A stretch of 64,000 nucleotides of DNA from Synergistes sp. (lineage in GTDB: Bacteria > Synergistota > Synergistia > Synergistales > Synergistaceae). Under the pieces are notes generated by a model that ran no database searches, was not told where the DNA came from, and saw nothing but the letters and a program-made list of their open reading frames with translations. The DNA lies in NCBI GenBank assembly GCA_017537925.1, contig JAFYJW010000013.1, forward strand, positions 1 to 64,000, in the 5' to 3' direction. Both the position numbers and the translations under genes were made by a program. Shown here piece by piece: positions 42,746 through 52,723 of the stretch; the first letter of the stretch is position 1; each line of letters starts with the position of its first letter.

Positions 42746-43249
42746 TTGGAAAAAGAAGAGTATGGGGCGGTGAAAAAAGAGCTGCGCTCACGTGTTGAAG
42801 CGATGGGTTATGAGTGCGCAGGGATAGAGCTTGTGTCGGAGGCCGGCGTTTACGTCCTGCGCGTCTTTCTTGAAATGCCGGACGGCGTCGATACGGGCGA
42901 CTGCGAGACGGTATCGCGCGGTCTGAGCTCTTATCTTGACGATATAGAAGATATGCTTCCGGAGCATTATATGCTGGAAGTAAGTTCACCCGGCGCAGAA
43001 AGGCCGCTTTTTTGCCCGGAAGATTACAGGCGTTTTGCCGGAAATACGGTAAATATGCGCCTGAGGTCCGGGGGAAGCACGCTGGAGGGGGTCATTGCCG
43101 GAGTGACCGAAGACGATGAGGTGCTGATAACCTCAGACGGACGCGAACTTAAATTTCCTTTCGGAGAAATAAAGTGTGCGCACCTTGTATGCGCGCCGCA
43201 GAAGGGACAGAAGAAGTCCTTCCGCAAGACTCCGAAGAAGAAAAAATAA
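42746..43249 (+). CDS. rimP: Ribosome maturation factor RimP
   Basis: RimP helps late 30S assembly. The 167-residue form starts at TTG 42746, where CGGAGG lies 8 bases upstream and the family match begins (KKELRSRVEAMGYECAGIEL). The core VSSPGAERPLFCPEDYRRF near residue 79 and a lysine-rich C-terminus are typical. Longer in-frame starts would include the leader hairpin. First gene of a ten-gene ribosome and translation operon. Confidence 0.94.
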   Translation: MEKEEYGAVKKELRSRVEAMGYECAGIELVSEAGVYVLRVFLEMPDGVDTGDCETVSRGLSSYLDDIEDMLPEHYMLEVSSPGAERPLFCPEDYRRFAGNTVNMRLRSGGSTLEGVIAGVTEDDEVLITSDGRELKFPFGEIKCAHLVCAPQKGQKKSFRKTPKKKK

Positions 43250-43284
43250 AAAAACTGATTCACGAAAGGGGAAAAACGGAAAAA

Positions 43285-44454
43285 ATGAAACTTGGAACAG
43301 ATTTTAAAAAAGTCCTTAAGCAGATCGAAGAGGAAAAGGGCCTCTCTGAGGAGATAATAGTCTCAAGCCTGGAATCGGCGATGGTCTCCGCATACAAGAA
43401 ATTCAAGGGCGGCAACCATCAGACCGAGGTGTACATCGATGTGGAAAGCGGCGAATTTTCTCTTTATGAGGTCTATGAGATCGTTGAAGAGGTAAATAAC
43501 GCTGACGCGGAGCTTACGGTTGAAGAAGCAAAGGCCCGCGGCTATAACGACGTCGCGGTCGGCGATTTCATACGCACTGAGGTCTTCCCGGAAGATTTCG
43601 GCCGCATCGCTGCTCAGACAGCCCGCCAGGTTATCATCCAGAAGCTGAAGGATGCTGAGCGTCAGGTGGTCTACGAGCAGTTTGCCGACAAGATCGGCAA
43701 CGTTATATCCGGGACCGTCTTCAAGGCCGAAGGAGATCAGATACTCGTCCGTCTCAACGACAAGACTGAGGCTATCATGCCCAAGGAGGAAAAGATACTG
43801 GGCGAAAAATATCTCGCAGGAAGCCTTAAGAAGTTCTATCTGCTGGACGTCCGCCAGACCACGCGCGGACCGCGCATCATAGTTTCGCGCACGCATCCTG
43901 GGCTTCTGCGCAGACTGCTGGAGGTCCAGGTGCCCGAGATAAAAGACGGCATAGTCGAGATCCGCAATATCGCCCGCGAAGCCGGCACCAGAGCAAAGAT
44001 AGCGGTATCCACGCTCGATGTGAACGTAGAACCGCTCGGAGCCTGCGTCGGAAAGCAGGGGCAGCGCATACGCGCGATAAGCGACGAACTTATAGGAGAG
44101 AGGATCGATATTATCGTATACAACAGCGATCCTCTGAAATATATAACAAACGCGCTCTCTCCCGCGAAGATCGTCCGCATAGAGCCGCTTCTTGACCAGG
44201 ACCGCTCCGTGACGGTCTATGTGCGTCCGGATCAGCTCTCGCTTGCGATAGGCAAGGCTGGTCAGAACGTGCGTCTTGCTGCGCGTCTGACCGGCTGGAA
44301 GATCGATATCAAGGTCAAAGAGGAAGAGAAGCTGCCGACGATGAAGGATCTCTTCATGGATATTTCGGAACCTGAAGCGAACGGTTCCGCGGCAAGCAGC
44401 CTTTTTGACGATCTTCCTGCCGAAAAGCCCCGCAAAAAGGATCGGAAGAAATAA
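43285..44454 (+). CDS. nusA: Transcription termination/antitermination protein NusA
   Basis: The 389-residue NusA has an N-terminal RNA-polymerase-binding domain (MKLGTDFKKVLKQIEEEKGL), an S1 domain (GNVISGTVFKAEGDQILVRL, near residue 144) and two KH domains (ACVGKQGQRIRAISDEL near 253, and SLAIGKAGQNVRLAARLTGW near 320). It lacks the extra acidic repeats of E. coli NusA. I chose ATG 43285 because the protein family starts there; upstream residues overlap rimP. Confidence 0.97.
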   Translation: MKLGTDFKKVLKQIEEEKGLSEEIIVSSLESAMVSAYKKFKGGNHQTEVYIDVESGEFSLYEVYEIVEEVNNADAELTVEEAKARGYNDVAVGDFIRTEVFPEDFGRIAAQTARQVIIQKLKDAERQVVYEQFADKIGNVISGTVFKAEGDQILVRLNDKTEAIMPKEEKILGEKYLAGSLKKFYLLDVRQTTRGPRIIVSRTHPGLLRRLLEVQVPEIKDGIVEIRNIAREAGTRAKIAVSTLDVNVEPLGACVGKQGQRIRAISDELIGERIDIIVYNSDPLKYITNALSPAKIVRIEPLLDQDRSVTVYVRPDQLSLAIGKAGQNVRLAARLTGWKIDIKVKEEEKLPTMKDLFMDISEPEANGSAASSLFDDLPAEKPRKKDRKK

Positions 44455-44459
44455 ACCGC

Positions 44460-44750
44460 ATGACTAAGAACGCTCCGGAGCAGAAAGTCAAAAAACGGCG
44501 CCCGCGCACCTGCGTCGGCTGCGGGGAGGAGTCGCCGAAGCGTGAACTTCTCCGTGTCGTCAGGACGCCGGAAGGGATCGTATGCTATGACCCTACCGGT
44601 AAGGCCAACGGCCGCGGCGCGTACGTATGCGCGCGGCGCGAGTGCATTGAAGCGGCAAAAAAGAGAAGATCCTTTGCGCGCGCTCTTAACAGGGAAGTGC
44701 CTGATGAGCTTTTTGACGAGCTGCTCAAGAGGTGTGCCGCAGATGAATGA
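44460..44750 (+). CDS. rnpM: YlxR/RnpM family RNA-binding protein
   Basis: The 96-residue protein has the YlxR (DUF448) signature RTCVGCGEESPKRELLRVV and GRGAYVCARRECIEAA. The B. subtilis member RnpM binds and modulates RNase P RNA. The two CxxC-like pairs may be structural. It begins 5 bases after nusA and overlaps the next gene by 8 bases, the standard operon order. Confidence 0.93.
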   Translation: MTKNAPEQKVKKRRPRTCVGCGEESPKRELLRVVRTPEGIVCYDPTGKANGRGAYVCARRECIEAAKKRRSFARALNREVPDELFDELLKRCAADE

Positions 44751-45093
44751 ACCGTCGGATGCGGTAAAAAAAGCACTTGCCATGATGGGACTCGCGCGGG
44801 CGGCTGGCGTCCTCTCGATCGGTCAGGATAGTATCAGAGAGGAACTGCGCCGCGGAAAGAAGTTAGTGCTCTTTGTCACGGAAGACGCAGGCGCTTCGGC
44901 TATGCGCCGGTTCATCGCCGCAGAGGAGCGGGGAGCGGCGAAAATTTACAGACTCGGAAATACAGGCAGGCTGCTTTTGGGCGGAAGCATAGGCGTGTCA
45001 TCGGCTCAGGCCGCGGCGCTCCCGGCCGGAAACGGCTTTGCCGATAAGATAATATCTATACTGAGTGAAGACAGGAGTGATGCCGATGAGTAA
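44743..45093 (+). CDS. L7Ae-like ribosomal-fold protein YlxQ
   Basis: The 116-residue protein fits the YlxQ group of L7Ae/L30e/S12e/Gadd45 folds, presumed K-turn RNA binders ([20 protein letters not shown], then [17 protein letters not shown]). ATG 44743 has AGAGGTG at good spacing. It overlaps rnpM and infB by 8 bases each. Its function is not known. Confidence 0.9.
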   Translation: MNEPSDAVKKALAMMGLARAAGVLSIGQDSIREELRRGKKLVLFVTEDAGASAMRRFIAAEERGAAKIYRLGNTGRLLLGGSIGVSSAQAAALPAGNGFADKIISILSEDRSDADE

Positions 45094-47149
45094 GATCAGA
45101 GTATATGACCTTGCGAAGACGCTGGAAAAAAGCAGCGGCGAAGTCATGGAGATACTGAAAAACCTGAATGTTGACATAAAGTCTCATATGAGTTCGATAG
45201 AAGAGGATGTAGTCAAGAAAGTCGAGAACTTCCTCAAAGGAAAGGAAAAGCCCTCAGCCGTACCTGCGGCGGCGCCTGTCCCGGAGCCTGAGCAGGCGCC
45301 CGGCCTTCCTGTTGTGAAGGTGCCGGAACGCTCCTCTGTGGCCGAAGTGGCCGCGCTTGTCGGGGAAAAACCGGGAAGCGCGGTGAAGGCACTGATGGCT
45401 GAAGGGCTTATGATGCCTGCTTCCACGGCTGCCGACGAAAAGGCCCTTAAGATTCTGGGCAAAGCGTTCGGAAAGAATTTTGTATTCTGCACGCCTGAAG
45501 AAAAAAAGGCAGAAGCCGCAGAACGGCCGGCGGAGCCGGAGAGCAGGCCGGCAAAGGAACAGCCCGCGCCGCGTCCGCACGAAGGCAAAAAAGCCAAGGA
45601 GAAAAACAAAAAACAGAAGCAGAAGACCCAGGGCGAGACGCTGCGTCCCCCGATCGTTACCGTTATGGGGCATGTCGACCACGGAAAGACGACTCTGCTT
45701 GACAACATACGCAAGACGCATGTGACCGAAAAAGAGGCCGGAGGCATCACCCAGCATATAGGCGCCTCCCGCGTGGAATACAACGGAAACACGATAGTTT
45801 TTCTTGACACGCCGGGACATGAGGCGTTTACGGCGATGCGCGCGCGCGGCGCGAGCGTCACGGACATCGCTATCCTTGTGGTGGCGGCGGACGACGGAAT
45901 AAAGCCGCAGACGATCGAGGCGCTCAACCACGCAAAGGCCGCAGGCGTGCCGATCGTTGTCGCTGTCAACAAGATAGACAAGCCTGAAGCAAAGCCTGAC
46001 CGCGTACGCCAGCAGCTCTCGGATTACGGACTCGTGCCGGAGGAATGGGGCGGAGATACGATAATGGTCGACGTTGCGGCCAAAAAAGGCACGAACGTCG
46101 ACGAACTTCTTGAGATGCTGCTTCTCGTCGCCGAGATGCAGGAACTGAAGGCCGACCCGTCCGCTTCACCGTCAGGGACCGTTATAGAAGCAAACCTCGA
46201 CAAAGGCAAAGGCCCGGTTGCTACGGTAATAGTGCAGCAGGGCACTCTGCGCCGCGGCGATATCGTTCATACGGGTTCAGCGTGGGGCAAGATCCGCGCG
46301 ATGATCGACGACAAGGGAAAGATGGTGAACGAAGCCGGTCCGTCGATGCCGGTCGAGATACTGGGACTGGAAAGCGTGCCGCAGCCCGGAGAAAAATTCA
46401 CGACCCTCTCATCGGAGCGTGAAGCCCGCGACCTTATATCCCAGAGCGAATTCGAGCGCAGAGAGACGGATCTGAGCAAGGCAAAGCGCCTGACTCTCGA
46501 AGAACTCTACGAAAAGATGCAGACTGAGGAGATCCCGCAGCTTCGCATCGTCCTTAAGACAGACGTGCAGGGTTCGCTTGAGGCTTTCCATTCGTCGCTT
46601 ATGAAAATGAGCACCAATGCGGTTTCTGTGAATATCGTTCACGAAGGCGTCGGCCGCATATCTGAATCCGACGTCATGCTTGCTTCCGCGTCAAACGCGA
46701 TCATAATCGGCTTTAACGTCCGTCCGGACGGAAACGCGAGGAAGATCGCCGAGACAGAAGGCGTGCAGATAAGACTTTACCAGGTCATATACGATATGCT
46801 CGACGACGTGAAGGCCGCTATGGAAGGCATGCTTGCACCGGAACTCCGCGAGCATACTCTGGGCCTGGCTGAGATACGCGAGATCTTCCGTGTGCCCAAG
46901 GTCGGAAATATCGCAGGCTGCCGCGTCACGGAGGGACTTATCCGCAGAAGCGCGAAGGTGCGTCTGATACGCGACGGAGTCGTCTTCTGGAACGGCGAGC
47001 TGTCGAGCCTCAAACATTTCAAGGACGACGCGAGGGAAATAAAAGCGGGCAATGAATGCGGGCTCAGCTTTGAGAAGTTCCAGGACTTTAAGATAGGCGA
47101 TATTATCGAAGCCTTCGAGATACTGAAAGAGAAGAAGACATTGGAGTAA
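45086..47149 (+). CDS. infB: Translation initiation factor IF-2
   Basis: The 687-residue GTPase brings initiator tRNA to the 30S subunit. It has an IF2_N domain ([20 protein letters not shown]), a proline/alanine/lysine-rich linker (about 60-180), the GTPase with GHVDHGKTT near 195, DTPGHEAF and NKID, and two C-terminal beta-barrel domains. AGGAG is 8 bases before ATG 45086, which I prefer over GTG 45065 and ATG 45080. Confidence 0.97.
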   Translation: MSKIRVYDLAKTLEKSSGEVMEILKNLNVDIKSHMSSIEEDVVKKVENFLKGKEKPSAVPAAAPVPEPEQAPGLPVVKVPERSSVAEVAALVGEKPGSAVKALMAEGLMMPASTAADEKALKILGKAFGKNFVFCTPEEKKAEAAERPAEPESRPAKEQPAPRPHEGKKAKEKNKKQKQKTQGETLRPPIVTVMGHVDHGKTTLLDNIRKTHVTEKEAGGITQHIGASRVEYNGNTIVFLDTPGHEAFTAMRARGASVTDIAILVVAADDGIKPQTIEALNHAKAAGVPIVVAVNKIDKPEAKPDRVRQQLSDYGLVPEEWGGDTIMVDVAAKKGTNVDELLEMLLLVAEMQELKADPSASPSGTVIEANLDKGKGPVATVIVQQGTLRRGDIVHTGSAWGKIRAMIDDKGKMVNEAGPSMPVEILGLESVPQPGEKFTTLSSEREARDLISQSEFERRETDLSKAKRLTLEELYEKMQTEEIPQLRIVLKTDVQGSLEAFHSSLMKMSTNAVSVNIVHEGVGRISESDVMLASASNAIIIGFNVRPDGNARKIAETEGVQIRLYQVIYDMLDDVKAAMEGMLAPELREHTLGLAEIREIFRVPKVGNIAGCRVTEGLIRRSAKVRLIRDGVVFWNGELSSLKHFKDDAREIKAGNECGLSFEKFQDFKIGDIIEAFEILKEKKTLE

Positions 47150-47152
47150 GCC

Positions 47153-47509
47153 TTGAAGTATGCGGACGCGGAAGACGAAAGCCGCCTGTGGCTTGCGGCG
47201 GCGCGTCTGTTTATAGAGATTCCGTATGCTGAGAGTCTCAAGGACAGACGCCATATCGTGCGCTCGGTAACGGACGGGGCGCGCAGCAGGTTTGCGATCT
47301 CCGCCGCCGACCTGGGCCCTGCCGATGCGCATAAAAAGGCCGTGATCGGTTTTGCTTTCTGCGGTTCGTCGCAGTCTGAGCTGCGCGAGAGGATGGCTAA
47401 CCTTGAGAAATATCTCTTTTTCAGGGAGGAAGAGGGAGAATTCGAGATAGTGAGATTTTCCCCGGAGGTATTCAACTATGGCGACATATCGGATAGACAG
47501 GATAAATAA
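47153..47509 (+). CDS. DUF503 (YlxP-like) family protein
   Basis: The 118-residue protein matches the DUF503 family that sits between infB and rbfA in many bacteria: ARLFIEIPYAESLKDRRHIV and the later RFAISAADLGPADAHKKAVI. Its function is not established. It starts at TTG 47153 with GGAG 6 bases ahead, and it overlaps rbfA by 32 bases. Confidence 0.88.
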   Translation: MKYADAEDESRLWLAAARLFIEIPYAESLKDRRHIVRSVTDGARSRFAISAADLGPADAHKKAVIGFAFCGSSQSELRERMANLEKYLFFREEEGEFEIVRFSPEVFNYGDISDRQDK

Positions 47510-47855
47510 GGAACTGCTGCGTCTGATCTCCGAAATGCTGATGACGAGAATAAAAAATGACGACGCGGCTAAGGCTGTACTGACAAAGGCGTTTGTATCG
47601 CGCGATCTGAGCTTTGCGCGGGTCTATTACACCGTCATAAAAGAAGAAGAACGCGCCGCGGTGCAGACCGCGCTCGAAGCAGCGGCCGTGCCGCTGAGAG
47701 CGATGCTTGGCAAAGAACTCAAGCTTCGCACGATACCGGAGCTGCATTTTATCTACGACGATTCCGAGGATAAAGCGCGCGAGATGGACGATCTTCTGGA
47801 CAGGGTAGCGGCTCTTGAGTCGCAGAGAGCGGCCGAAAAGGAGGCAGGGCGTTGA
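47478..47855 (+). CDS. rbfA: Ribosome-binding factor A
   Basis: The 125-residue KH-type protein matures the 5' end of 16S rRNA. Typical segments are IDRINKELLRLISEML and LSFARVYYTV and the C-terminal ELKLRTIPELHFIYDDS. It overlaps its neighbours on both sides (DUF503 by 32 bases, nrnA by 4). Confidence 0.96.
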   Translation: MATYRIDRINKELLRLISEMLMTRIKNDDAAKAVLTKAFVSRDLSFARVYYTVIKEEERAAVQTALEAAAVPLRAMLGKELKLRTIPELHFIYDDSEDKAREMDDLLDRVAALESQRAAEKEAGR

Positions 47856-48856
47856 GACCCGTGGAAGCTGTATTTGAAGAGGTATTGAGCAAAATGAAAA
47901 AATATGCTTCGTGGTCGATAATATGCCACGAAAACCCTGATGGGGACACGCTCGGATCTTCCTTCGCGCTTTGTTCCCTCGGGCTGCGCGAAGGCAAAAA
48001 AGTCAGCGTGTTGTCCAAAAGCATGCTCCCTGATGTGTTTTCGTTTTTCCCTCATTACGGAGAGGCCGTCGTTGGGGAATGCGCCGATCCGCAAAAGGCA
48101 GCGGGTTCGCTCCTGATCGTTGTGGATACAAGTACGGAGGGCAGGGCTCTGACAAATCTCAAAGAGCTGCTCTCATCGTGCGCCGACAGCGTCAACATCG
48201 ACCATCACAAGGATAATACAATGTTTGCTGCGTCGAATCTTGTAGTGCCCGGCGCTTCCGCTGCGGCCGAGATAGTGACGCGGCTTATGGAGGCCTACGG
48301 CTCGGGCATTACCAAAGAAGAGGCTTCGGCTCTTTATACCGCGCTTACCACCGACAACGGCAGCTTCCGTTTCAATTCGACGTCTGTCGAGAGCCACCGC
48401 TGCGCACAGGTCCTGCTTGCCGCAGGAGCTGACCCCGCCGCGATAGACGACCGCATAAACGAAAACATGACCTGCGGTATACTTCGCCTGTGGGGAAAAG
48501 CGCTGTCGCGCACTGAAGTCTTTGCCGACGGCAGATGCGCGTTTTTCTGCCTTCGCGAAAAGGAGATATCGGACGCGGGCGCTGTTCCGAACTCGCTTGA
48601 CGGCCTTGTCAACATGCTGCTTCGCATAAGAGGCGTTAAGGCTGCGCTTTTTCTTGCGGAGATAGACGGACGCAACAAGCTCAGCGTCAGAAGCCGCGCT
48701 CCTTACAGCGCGCGGGAGATTGCGGCCGTTTTCGGCGGCGGAGGCCATGACGGCGCGGCAGGCGCCAGAATCGGCGGCGATTTCAACAGCGCCGCGGCAA
48801 GGGTGAAGGAAGAGGCGGAAAAGTATGCCCGTTCCAGGGATTCTGCCGGTAAATAA
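47852..48856 (+). CDS. nrnA: DHH-family phosphoesterase NrnA-like (nanoRNase/pAp phosphatase)
   Basis: The 334-residue DHH/DHHA1 protein degrades short RNAs and pAp in studied members. Metal-binding motifs are ICHENPDGDTLGS near residue 25, VVDTS near 90 and NIDHHKDN near 116; the DHHA1 end has FGGGGHDGAAGARIGG near 293. It starts at TTG 47852 after GGAGG and overlaps truB by 32 bases. The rbfA-nrnA-truB-ribF order is common. Confidence 0.93.
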   Translation: MRPVEAVFEEVLSKMKKYASWSIICHENPDGDTLGSSFALCSLGLREGKKVSVLSKSMLPDVFSFFPHYGEAVVGECADPQKAAGSLLIVVDTSTEGRALTNLKELLSSCADSVNIDHHKDNTMFAASNLVVPGASAAAEIVTRLMEAYGSGITKEEASALYTALTTDNGSFRFNSTSVESHRCAQVLLAAGADPAAIDDRINENMTCGILRLWGKALSRTEVFADGRCAFFCLREKEISDAGAVPNSLDGLVNMLLRIRGVKAALFLAEIDGRNKLSVRSRAPYSAREIAAVFGGGGHDGAAGARIGGDFNSAAARVKEEAEKYARSRDSAGK

Positions 48857-49763
48857 GCCCGAAGGGATAAGAAGCACAGACTGTGTAGGCAGTATCCGCA
48901 GGATACTCGGCAGAAAAATTAAGACCGGACACGGCGGGACCCTTGATTCGACCGCATCCGGCGTTCTTGTGATACTTGCGGGACAGGCTACGAGGCTTTC
49001 GAATTTTGTAATGGAACTTCCGAAGGTCTATGAGGCCGAAGTAGCTTTCGGCAGCGCCACGTCGACCGACGACGCAAGCGGAGATATCATCGAACGCCTG
49101 CCGTGGGAGCATGTGACGGACGCGGCGCTTGATTCCGCGCTCTGCGCCTTCTTCGGATGGCGCATGCAGCGCCCGCCAGCGGTTTCTGCGGTGCATATAG
49201 AAGGGACGCGCGCGCATATGCTGGCAAGAAGCGGGCAGGCGGCGCTTCCGGATGCAAAGCCGGTCTGTTTTCTTGATATTGCCCGCGTGTCCCGCATAGA
49301 CGAAAATGGGAAGGTCAATTTGCGCGTAGCCTGCCGCAAAGGCACGTATATCAGGAGCTTTGCGAGAGACCTCGGCAGACGTCTTGGCACGGCGGCGCAT
49401 ATCAGCAGGCTGACGCGCGTATCGAGCGGCCCTTTCGGCATAGACCGCGCGCCCCGCGCGGAAGAGGTGTTTTCGATGAGCAGGGAGGAACTCTCTGCCG
49501 CCTTGATTCCGGTGGCGTCGCTTTGTGACATTTTCCCGTGCTACGAAGCTGACGGCAGATCCTTCGAAAGCCTCTCTCACGGGCAAAGGATAAGTCTTGA
49601 GGGGCTGAAGCGGCGGCTTCCGCTCTTGCCGCATCCGCTGCGCGGCAGGGTCATAGTTGCCTCAGACAAGATCTTTTCGATCTGCTCCGCGCACCGAAAG
49701 GGCGGGAGCTGGGAGCTTGCTCCCGAAGTAAACATACTGGCGGAAGGGGAAACAGAGCAATGA
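48825..49763 (+). CDS. truB: tRNA pseudouridine(55) synthase TruB
   Basis: The 312-residue enzyme makes pseudouridine 55 in the T loop of tRNAs. ILPVNKPEGIRSTDCVGSIR opens the protein, the catalytic aspartate is Asp41 in GHGGTLDSTASGVL, and KGTYIRSFARDLGRRLG follows near 178. A C-terminal region of about 70 residues is PUA-like. It overlaps nrnA at its start and ribF by the ATGA junction. Confidence 0.96.
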   Translation: MPVPGILPVNKPEGIRSTDCVGSIRRILGRKIKTGHGGTLDSTASGVLVILAGQATRLSNFVMELPKVYEAEVAFGSATSTDDASGDIIERLPWEHVTDAALDSALCAFFGWRMQRPPAVSAVHIEGTRAHMLARSGQAALPDAKPVCFLDIARVSRIDENGKVNLRVACRKGTYIRSFARDLGRRLGTAAHISRLTRVSSGPFGIDRAPRAEEVFSMSREELSAALIPVASLCDIFPCYEADGRSFESLSHGQRISLEGLKRRLPLLPHPLRGRVIVASDKIFSICSAHRKGGSWELAPEVNILAEGETEQ

Positions 49764-50680
49764 TATACGCTCTCGGAGCCTTTGACGGCTTTCATATCGG
49801 GCACATGCGCCTTCTTGCGAGAGCTTCTGAGCGCGCAGCTGAAAACGACGGCGACTGGGGCGTTATAACTTTCGACGGCCACCCCAGGGCGTTTTTGAAC
49901 GGCGGGCATTTCAGGATGCTTTTTTCACCGGAGGAGCGCGATATCACCGCGCGCCGCGCCGGGGTACATGATATGAAAAAGATACGCTTCACGCGTGAAT
50001 TCGCAGATCTCTCCCCTGAAGGTTTTGCCGATTATATCGCGGAAAGATACGACGTCAGCGGACTTGTTATCGGCGAAAATTTCCGCTTCGCAAAAGACAG
50101 GGCCGGCACGCCGGAGCTGCTTGGTAAGATATGCGCTGCCCGCGGCTGGTCTTTGGACGTGATACCGTCATACATGCTGAACGGCCGCATCGTAAGCAGC
50201 ACCGAGGTGAGGAAAGCGGTCTCGGACGGAAAGATGCGCTATGCCGCGGATCTTCTGGGGCATCCCTTCATGATAAGCGGCGAGGTGTCCCACGGAGATG
50301 AAAGAGGCAGGGGGATAGGCGTTCGCACGGCGAATATCATGATGCGCGAAGACAAAGTGTACCCACCGTACGGAGTGTACGCGGCTCTTGTATTTATTGA
50401 CGGCGCATGGAGGGCCGCGGCGCTCAATATCGGCGACAACCCGACGTTCGGATGCGCCGAAGCGCGCTGCGAGGCCCATATCCTTGAATACGAAGGCGAT
50501 CTTTACGGGAAAGAACTTATCTTCTTTATAACGGGCGAGATTCGCGGCGAAATAAAGTTCGGCTGCGCCCAGGAGCTCACGGCGCAGATATCGCGCGATA
50601 CGGCGTGCTGTCTTAAGGTCTGCGGCGAATATATGTCGCGCGGGAAAAGCGCCATGGACGGATTTGCCGTTCTTCTTTGA
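49760..50680 (+). CDS. ribF: Bifunctional riboflavin kinase/FAD synthetase
   Basis: The 306-residue enzyme makes FMN and FAD. The adenylyltransferase half shows ALGAFDGFHIGHMRLL near residue 4 and SSTEVRKAVSDG near 154; the kinase half shows GRGIGVRTANIMMREDKVYP near 188 and GEIRGEIKFG. Last of the rimP operon, joined to truB by ATGA. It supplies flavins for the many flavoproteins here. Confidence 0.96.
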   Translation: MIYALGAFDGFHIGHMRLLARASERAAENDGDWGVITFDGHPRAFLNGGHFRMLFSPEERDITARRAGVHDMKKIRFTREFADLSPEGFADYIAERYDVSGLVIGENFRFAKDRAGTPELLGKICAARGWSLDVIPSYMLNGRIVSSTEVRKAVSDGKMRYAADLLGHPFMISGEVSHGDERGRGIGVRTANIMMREDKVYPPYGVYAALVFIDGAWRAAALNIGDNPTFGCAEARCEAHILEYEGDLYGKELIFFITGEIRGEIKFGCAQELTAQISRDTACCLKVCGEYMSRGKSAMDGFAVLL

Positions 50681-50751
50681 CAGCGCAGGCCTGCTGTCGT
50701 ATCATTACAAACTGTTTATATGTTTTATTTTTTTGAGGAGGAAGATTCCCT

Positions 50752-51786
50752 TTGCTCAACTTTATGCGCAAACACACCAACATAATAATGGCTATAGTTA
50801 TACTTTTCTTTGTGCTCTCCTGCTTTGCCGGTTACGGGCTTTATACCCGCGGGAACCGCGGAGGCGGCGGAATGCGCGATTATGCGGTCGCAGAGGTCGG
50901 GGGGAAGCAGATAATGCGCTCCGAGCTCGAAAGAGCGGCGCAGCAGATGGCCGCTCAGTACGGCGGCAACATTACCTCCGCGGACGCCGCTATAATCAGG
51001 CGCGCTGCGCTTAACGACATAGTCGTGGGCGCGGAGCTTGAAAAGGAGATCGAAAACAGGAAGATAGACGCATCCAAAGATGAGATAGACGCTGAATATA
51101 AAAAAGTCATGGACAGCTACCCGACGCGCGAGGAATTTGCCGAATATATGAAGCGCACCGGTCTCACTGAAGCACAGGTAAAGGAAAGCATCAAAAAACA
51201 GCTGCAGATGCGCAAGTTCTTTAAATCGATCGAGGATGGCATAAAGATCGACGATAACGAGGTGCAGTCTTTCTACGATACGACAAAGCTGTTCCTCTTT
51301 ACGCGCCCTGCCGGTTTTACCGTGAACATGGCGGCGTTTGTCAACAAGTCGGCCGCGGATGAGGCGCATAAGGAGCTCTCCGAGGGAGCTTCATGGGACA
51401 GCGTCATAGAAAAGCATAGGGCCTCCCTTGAGATGGCTACATCCTACGACAACCCGGTGTTTATACCCGAGCAGGCGGCGGAAAAAGAACTCAAGGTCCT
51501 CAAGGATTATCCTCTGAACAAGCTTACGCCGGTAGAAGCGGGCGACCCCAGCCATCCTTATATTGCTATAAAGCGCAGCGTTGAAAAGGAACGGACGCTT
51601 CCGTTCAGCGAGGTAAGCGGCGATGCCGCCGCCGCGCTGCGCACGCAGAAGCTGCGCCAGGAACAGCAGGTGCTTTTCGACAACCTGCTGAAGAGCGCGG
51701 ACCTCAAGATACTTGATGAATCGATATTCCCAAAGATTCCTGCTCCCGCCGGAGAACCGGCGTCGGGCGACGCAAAAACCGAATAG
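50752..51786 (+). CDS. SurA/PpiD-like peptidyl-prolyl isomerase-type chaperone
   Basis: The 344-residue protein has a signal anchor (residues 9-30, HTNIIMAIVILFFVLSCFAG) followed by a SurA N-terminal-type helical domain (VAEVGGKQIMRSELERAAQQ) and a rotamase-like C-terminal half. Its topology suggests it faces the periplasm and helps fold outer-membrane or secreted proteins. The rotamase domain is hard to recognise, so isomerase activity is uncertain. The start is TTG 50752 with GGAGG about 10 bases before. It ends at a clear terminator. Confidence 0.78.
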   Translation: MLNFMRKHTNIIMAIVILFFVLSCFAGYGLYTRGNRGGGGMRDYAVAEVGGKQIMRSELERAAQQMAAQYGGNITSADAAIIRRAALNDIVVGAELEKEIENRKIDASKDEIDAEYKKVMDSYPTREEFAEYMKRTGLTEAQVKESIKKQLQMRKFFKSIEDGIKIDDNEVQSFYDTTKLFLFTRPAGFTVNMAAFVNKSAADEAHKELSEGASWDSVIEKHRASLEMATSYDNPVFIPEQAAEKELKVLKDYPLNKLTPVEAGDPSHPYIAIKRSVEKERTLPFSEVSGDAAAALRTQKLRQEQQVLFDNLLKSADLKILDESIFPKIPAPAGEPASGDAKTE

Positions 51787-51798
51787 AAGCTTTTTCGT

Positions 51799-51825
51799 GA
51801 AGGAGTCTTCGGGCTCCTTCTTTTG
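51799..51825 (+). terminator. Intrinsic terminator with UUCG tetraloop
   Basis: The stem GAAGGAGTC / GGCTCCTTC encloses a TTCG loop and is followed by TTTTG, 13 bases past the SurA-like stop. Confidence 0.9.
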
Positions 51826-51873
51826 TTAATGAGATGATGAGATTCTGCCTAAATGAAAGGCCGGTGACAGAGA

Positions 51874-52722
51874 ATGACGACGGAAGATATATTAAAAGAA
51901 TATGAAAAGCTGCTCTCCGGGGGCAGCGTGAAGGAAGCGGGCGTTTTCCTGGAGGGACGTGCGCGGGAGGCGGAGAAGGACGAACCGCTTACGGCTGCCT
52001 CCTGCTGGAACGAGCTTACCGGCTACTGGCGTGTGTGCGGAGACAGGCAAAAGAGCTATGCCGCGGCGGAAAGAGCCCTTGCGATACTGGGCACGAAGCG
52101 GCTGGCTGATACGCAGCACTACGCAGTTGCGCTGCTGAATTACGCAACGGCAAAGACGGCATTCGGCGATACCGACGGAGTGCTCGATCTTTACGAAAAG
52201 ATCGAAGAAATATTTCAAAAGACCAAAGACGTCCCGGAATATTCGCGCGCTACGCTCTATAACAGCAAGGCGCAGCTTCTCATGAAACGCGGTCGCGCCG
52301 CCGAGGCTGAAGCGTGCTTCACAAAGTCTCTTGAGCTGCTTGAATGTATGGAAGACGCAGACAGCGAGACTGCGACATGCCGCGCGAATATGGCTTACTG
52401 CGCGATGGCTCGCAGGGACCTTGCCGCGGCGGAAGCTTTGCTTTCAGAATCCGAGAAGTATTTTAAAACCGCTTCTGACGACCCTCATGCCAACGTCGCG
52501 CTCTCCTGCCGCGGGCAGCTCGAATATCTTAAGGGAAACAACGCGGCTGCTGCAGACGCATTCGAAAGACTTGCCGCAAATATTGAAAAGCGTTACGGGC
52601 GCAATCGTAATTATGCGATGGCGATGCGCAATGCCGCCAGGGCTTTTGAGGCCGCAGGGCGCGGTGAAGACGCGGCCCGCTGCCGTTCGCTTTCGGAAGG
52701 CGCAGTCAGCCAGGAACAGTAA
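51874..52722 (+). CDS. Tetratricopeptide-repeat protein of the DUF4037/DUF4125 operon
   Basis: The 282-residue protein is all-helical with degenerate TPR-like repeats: ATLYNSKAQLLMKRGRAAEA near residue 127, then TCRANMAYCAMARRDLAAAE near 169 and the later ALSCRGQLEYLKGNNAAAAD. No signal peptide is present, so it is cytoplasmic and likely a protein-binding scaffold. AAAGG precedes the ATG. It is followed after one base by the DUF4037 gene and forms a three-gene operon with it. Confidence 0.7.
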   Translation: MTTEDILKEYEKLLSGGSVKEAGVFLEGRAREAEKDEPLTAASCWNELTGYWRVCGDRQKSYAAAERALAILGTKRLADTQHYAVALLNYATAKTAFGDTDGVLDLYEKIEEIFQKTKDVPEYSRATLYNSKAQLLMKRGRAAEAEACFTKSLELLECMEDADSETATCRANMAYCAMARRDLAAAEALLSESEKYFKTASDDPHANVALSCRGQLEYLKGNNAAAADAFERLAANIEKRYGRNRNYAMAMRNAARAFEAAGRGEDAARCRSLSEGAVSQEQ

Positions 52723-52723
52723 A

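Noticed and set aside
52331-52723. Longer DUF4037 protein starting inside the TPR gene
   Set aside because: The extra 131 residues are the TPR gene read in another frame; ATG 52724 has a good ribosome site and starts the family match.
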